Below, in pieces: positions 6,267 through 8,652 of a DNA stretch of 8,652 bases. The notes beneath the pieces were generated by a model. That model saw only the letters and a list, made by a program, of their open reading frames with translations. It had not been told where the DNA came from and did no database searches. The DNA lies in the NCBI GenBank assembly GCA_036003885.1, contig DASYSA010000353.1, forward strand, positions 1 through 8,652. The letters run 5' to 3'. Numbering within the stretch: the stretch's first letter is position 1; each line of letters opens with the position of its first letter. The stretch comes from DASYSA01 sp036003885 (GTDB taxonomy: Bacteria > Acidobacteriota > Blastocatellia > UBA7656). Position numbers and translations under genes: made by a program.

Positions 6267-7993
6267 CACTTGCCGACACCCTTCCCTTCAGTCACAGTCA
6301 ACGATTTGTCGACGCTTAGACCCGTCAGTTTTTCCGATGCGCCCCCCGGCCAGCGAATGGTCACCTCATCAACCTTGGTCGCCGCACCCAAGCCAAAATG
6401 GAGCCGCCAGTCCGAATGGGAGAGGTAGCTGTCGCCGCTGTGTACCTCATCGACTTGCGTCATGCCTCCTGCCTTGAGCCACACTTTTGCTCCGACCGCA
6501 TTTCGATTGGACTTCGTTCCGACAAGCTTCAGGCTTATCCAGTGCCCGGCCGTCGACCCTCCGTCGTTCCGCAACAGCATTGGCGGGCCATCCAGGTCGT
6601 TGACGATTACGTCCTCGTCCCCATCTTCGTCATAGTCGCCAAATGCTGCTCCTCGCGAAGCCCGCGGCTCCATCAATGCCGTCCCCAGGCTCGCCGCTAC
6701 TTCCGCGAAAGTTCCATCTCGCAAATTACGGTAGAAGAGCTTGCGCTGGCGATACAGTCCACCGGGATAAGCGCCTTCGATCTGCGGATAGACGTGCCCG
6801 TTCACCACCATCAGGTCGAGCCAGCCGTCGTTGTCGTAGTCGAAGAATTTCGCGCCCCATCCCACATAAGGCATGCTCACATCCGCGGTCTTCGTCGCCC
6901 GCGACACATCCGTAAAAGTGCCGTCAGCGTTCCGGTGATAGATCGTGTTGTATTGATCCGCAAAGTTGGTGATGACTACATCCAACCGGCCATCACGGTC
7001 GTAGTCCCCGATCGAGATCCCCATGCTCCCCTGTTCGCTTCCGTTCTCGTCGACAGCGAGCCCCATCATCAAACCCATCTCAGTGAACGTGCCGTCATGG
7101 TTATTGCGATAAACGTAGTTCGGCGTGGCGTCATTAGCCACCAGGATGTCCGGCCACCCATCGTCATCGAAATCGGTCCACATCACCCCAAGGCCGTAGT
7201 AGCCGGACGGATCCTCGACCTTCGCTGCCTTCGATACATCAGTGAACGTACCGTCGCCGTTATTGCGGTAGAGAACGTCGCCCGAACCCGGCAAGCCCCT
7301 CGGCCCGCATTGAACCGGGATGCCGCGATACTGGCACAACTGACCCTTCCCGAACTGCGGCAGATCCTCAAGCTTGAAGTCGACATAGTTGGAGACAAAC
7401 AGATCCAGGTTGCCGTCCCGATTGTAGTCGCCCCAGGCCGCGCCGGTTGAAAATCGTGGGTCGCCGACTCCGGCTTTGGACGTGACGTCCTCAAAGGTTC
7501 CATTGCGCCGGTTATGGTAGAGGCGGTTGGGTCCAAAGCATGTGACGTACAGATCGTCGAAGCCGTCGTTATCATAATCGCCGACTGCCACACCCATGGC
7601 CCACCCCGGATCGGCAACGCCGGCTTTAGCAGCTACCTCCTCGAAGGTCCCATCGCCTCGATTGCGATAGAGCGCGGCGGGCGGCCGCGGACGTTTAGCA
7701 AGCGCCGCTTCGACTGTGTAGGAGTTCATCAGGTAGATGTCCAGGAGGCCATCGCCGTCGAAATCGAATAAAGCGACTCCGCCGTTCATGCTTTCGACTA
7801 TGTACTTCTTTTCAGGCGAAGAGAAACTGGAGAACTTGATGCCGGCGGCTTTGGTCACGTCAGTGAACGTGACGGGTGGAGCGCTGCTTGCGAAGGGTGA
7901 CACGGTTAGCAACAGGGCACTGAGGACAGACCCGGCCACGAATATCACGAATGGGCACGAATCATTCGTGATTATTCGTGATATTCGTGTCAT
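6266..7993 (-). CDS. CRTAC1-type FG-GAP/VCBS repeat protein with ASPIC/UnbV domain
   Basis: The product has 575 residues from the chosen ATG. Residues 1-38 are a signal peptide (core FVIFVAGSVLSALLLTV, cleavage after ASSA). Seven FG-GAP calcium-loop motifs follow: DFDGDGLLD (77-85), DYDNDGFDD (139), DYNRDGNLD (189), DFDDDGWPD (274), DYDRDGRLD (330), DYDNDGWLD (385) and DYDEDGDED (453). Several are preceded by YRN-DGTF turns. This predicts a complete seven-blade, calcium-binding beta-propeller. Residues about 483-566 are the ASPIC/UnbV domain (VHSGDSYLSHSDWRLHFGLG, VDEVTIRWPGG). A Cys pair at 220 and 229 lies in CQYRGIPVQCGPRGLPG. The family is secreted and of unknown biochemical role; it is named after cartilage acidic protein 1, and an adhesion or binding role is inferred. 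A longer TTG start at 8026 would overlap the cupin gene. ATG 7993 is preferred because AGGAG lies 10 bases upstream, 13 bases separate it from the cupin stop, and it leaves a normal signal peptide. A palindromic repeat covers the first codons. Confidence 0.92.
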   Translation of the reverse strand: MTRISRIITNDSCPFVIFVAGSVLSALLLTVSPFASSAPPVTFTDVTKAAGIKFSSFSSPEKKYIVESMNGGVALFDFDGDGLLDIYLMNSYTVEAALAKRPRPPAALYRNRGDGTFEEVAAKAGVADPGWAMGVAVGDYDNDGFDDLYVTCFGPNRLYHNRRNGTFEDVTSKAGVGDPRFSTGAAWGDYNRDGNLDLFVSNYVDFKLEDLPQFGKGQLCQYRGIPVQCGPRGLPGSGDVLYRNNGDGTFTDVSKAAKVEDPSGYYGLGVMWTDFDDDGWPDILVANDATPNYVYRNNHDGTFTEMGLMMGLAVDENGSEQGSMGISIGDYDRDGRLDVVITNFADQYNTIYHRNADGTFTDVSRATKTADVSMPYVGWGAKFFDYDNDGWLDLMVVNGHVYPQIEGAYPGGLYRQRKLFYRNLRDGTFAEVAASLGTALMEPRASRGAAFGDYDEDGDEDVIVNDLDGPPMLLRNDGGSTAGHWISLKLVGTKSNRNAVGAKVWLKAGGMTQVDEVHSGDSYLSHSDWRLHFGLGAATKVDEVTIRWPGGASEKLTGLSVDKSLTVTEGKGVGK

Positions 7994-7998
7994 TCGCG
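7937..7998. repeat. ATTCGTG palindromic repeat over the CRTAC1-type gene start
   Basis: Three CACGAAT units (7937-7943, 7946-7952, 7956-7962) face three ATTCGTG units (7964-7970, 7974-7980, 7983-7989), with a degenerate fourth, ATTCGCG, at 7992-7998. The 16 bases 7937-7952 are perfectly complementary to 7974-7989, and the innermost units pair as well. The element spans the minus-strand start codon (7991-7993) and supplies about the first 19 codons, including the start of the signal-peptide core. It may be a copy of a dispersed intergenic repeat that has become part of the coding region; only one copy is visible here. Confidence 0.85.
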
Positions 7999-8003
7999 GC
8001 TTG

Positions 8004-8008
8004 CTCCT
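8004..8008 (-). promoter_or_regulatory. Shine-Dalgarno deciding the CRTAC1-type gene start
   Basis: The minus strand reads TAGGAG followed by 10 bases and ATG at 7993. The AGGAG shares bases with the cupin stop codon TAG (8009-8007), so terminating ribosomes would be placed for reinitiation. This supports ATG 7993 over the upstream TTG at 8026, which has no comparable site. Confidence 0.6.
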
Positions 8009-8381
8009 ACTTGACTTCGACCTCAATCACTCGCACCGGCGTCTCTCCCATATTCACGGCCTCGTGAGTGACTTTGGGCGGGCGATAGCCCGCGCCGCCT
8101 CTCTCCAACACGAGCGTCTCGGTCTTCCCATCCGGATAGTTGAACTTGAGCGTACCGCCGTCGATTACCACGCCGACGTGGGCAAACTCGTGCGTGTGCA
8201 TGCCGGGCTTCTCGCCGGGCATGAAGATCGCATCCTTCACTCGCACTTTGTCATTCTCCAGGACGATCTTGCTGCTGTTCTTCGCGATCGAAGCGCTTGT
8301 TGTCCACGCCAGTGCTCCGATGGTTCCAGCAACGCCTGTCAGTATCCCGATGCAGAAAACGACCACCGATTTCTTCGTCAT
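8007..8381 (-). CDS. Small exported or membrane-anchored cupin protein
   Basis: The 124-residue product has a basic start (MTKKS) and a hydrophobic segment at about 6-27, which is a signal peptide or a single membrane anchor. A single cupin barrel follows at about 38-121. Motif 1 is GEKPGMHTHEFAHVGVVIDG, with metal-ligand candidates His62 and His64. The position normally held by Glu is His68, giving HxHxxxH. Motif 2 is GGAGYRPPKVTHEAVN, with His106 and Asn110; the usual Gly of PxG is Lys103. The fold binds a metal and serves many enzymes or sensors, so no reaction can be assigned. The start is ATG 8381, with GGAG (minus strand, 8392-8389) 7 bases upstream; the adjacent GTG at 8384 would leave only 4. 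It sits 43 bases after the NIPSNAP-family gene and 13 before the CRTAC1-type gene, so the three probably share an mRNA. Confidence 0.85.
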   Translation of the reverse strand: MTKKSVVVFCIGILTGVAGTIGALAWTTSASIAKNSSKIVLENDKVRVKDAIFMPGEKPGMHTHEFAHVGVVIDGGTLKFNYPDGKTETLVLERGGAGYRPPKVTHEAVNMGETPVRVIEVEVK

Positions 8382-8387
8382 CACAGT

Positions 8388-8394
8388 TCTCCCC
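8388..8394 (-). promoter_or_regulatory. Shine-Dalgarno of the cupin gene
   Basis: The minus strand reads GGGGAGA (8394-8388). Its GGAG core is 7 bases from ATG 8381 and 4 bases from the alternative GTG 8384, which favours the ATG. Confidence 0.55.
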
Positions 8395-8424
8395 GGTTAA
8401 GAATCCACTGTATTCGACTCAGAG

Positions 8425-8652
8425 TCAGATCTGCGAATACGCAGTCGGACGCAGGAGTATGTTAGTAATGTTTGAAACCAGCTCGCTGTCGGCATATTCC
8501 GGCAACCCACTCAGCTTCTTCCACTCAGGGTCAGCACCGAACGCAGCCCAGTTCTTCTCACGTGCAGCCAGGTTTTCAAAAGTGACCATATAAGTGAGAT
8601 TCGGAAGCTTCGTGCCTATCAGCGTCTCGCCGAAAAAGACCGGCACTAAACC
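8425..8652 (-). CDS. NIPSNAP-family protein, C-terminal part (5' end outside window)
   Basis: The frame stays open to the right edge of the window, so the 75 visible residues are the C-terminal part of a larger protein; the in-frame GTG at 8646 is probably not its start. The sequence PVFFGETLIGTKLPNLTYMV, then WAAFGADPEWKKL and NITNILLRPTAYSQI, is typical of the C-terminal half of bacterial NIPSNAP-domain proteins, a dimeric alpha-beta barrel (ferredoxin-like) fold of poorly known function. It ends with TGA at 8427-8425 and is followed after 43 bases by the cupin gene on the same strand. Family membership is recognised from memory of this conserved C-terminus. Whether the protein has a signal peptide cannot be seen here. 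Confidence 0.82.
   Translation of the reverse strand, partial: GLVPVFFGETLIGTKLPNLTYMVTFENLAAREKNWAAFGADPEWKKLSGLPEYADSELVSNITNILLRPTAYSQI

Noticed and set aside
6398..7450. A 350-codon plus-strand open frame inside the CRTAC1-type gene
   Set aside because: It is antisense to a clear FG-GAP protein. The frame stays open because of the repeated Asp/Gly-rich codons, and its product shows no recognisable domain.
7955..7957. Cys13 of the CRTAC1-type protein as a lipoprotein cysteine
   Set aside because: It precedes rather than follows the hydrophobic core, so it does not fit a lipobox.
7937..7998. A CRISPR-like array
   Set aside because: The units are only 7 bases, spacers are 2-3 bases, and the two halves are inverted; this is a palindromic repeat.
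7994..8026. TTG start at 8026 adding 11 residues to the CRTAC1-type protein
   Set aside because: It overlaps the cupin coding end and lacks a Shine-Dalgarno. ATG 7993 has AGGAG at a workable distance.
7737..8465. A 242-codon plus-strand open frame over the CRTAC1 start, the cupin and the NIPSNAP end
   Set aside because: It crosses three well-supported minus-strand genes and a repeat, and its translation has no familiar motif.

Overview
The window looks like chromosomal DNA of a member of the Acidobacteriota or a similar Gram-negative soil lineage; this is inferred from gene content, not from a marker gene. The pointers are a very large Oar-like TonB-dependent receptor with an N-terminal carboxypeptidase-regulatory-like domain, secreted TPR proteins, a CRTAC1-type FG-GAP/ASPIC-UnbV protein with the C-YRG-PV-CGPRGLPG motif, a NIPSNAP protein, and moderately high GC. 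No RNA gene, CRISPR array, insertion sequence or prophage was recognised.

Layout, left to right. Positions 1-146 are upstream sequence ending in a strong Shine-Dalgarno for the 1236-residue outer-membrane receptor (147-3857, +). That gene is closed by a near-perfect hairpin terminator (3888-3920). A short intergenic stretch carries a candidate extended -10 promoter and a small inverted repeat. Two plus-strand genes separated by 7 bases follow: a secreted protein joining a carboxypeptidase-regulatory-like domain to TPRs (3983-5050), and a secreted protein made almost entirely of about ten TPRs (5058-6185). An 80-base convergent gap is filled by a long hairpin built from AGTGCTG heptamers (6191-6266). 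On the minus strand, read right to left, lie the 3' end of a NIPSNAP-family gene (8425-8652, cut by the window edge), a membrane-anchored or exported small cupin (8007-8381), and the CRTAC1-like seven-blade FG-GAP/ASPIC protein (6266-7993). A second palindromic repeat made of ATTCGTG units (7937-7998) covers the start codon and signal-peptide region of the CRTAC1 gene.

How the genes may work together: five of the six coding features carry predicted export signals (the sixth, NIPSNAP, has its N-terminus outside the window). The receptor would sit in the outer membrane, and the TPR and FG-GAP proteins would be periplasmic or extracellular scaffolds. A joint role in binding or importing a large substrate is a reasonable inference but is not proven here. 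The most unusual structural observation is that the CRTAC1 gene is bracketed at both its start and stop codons by two unrelated palindromes, each built of about three 7-base units per arm.
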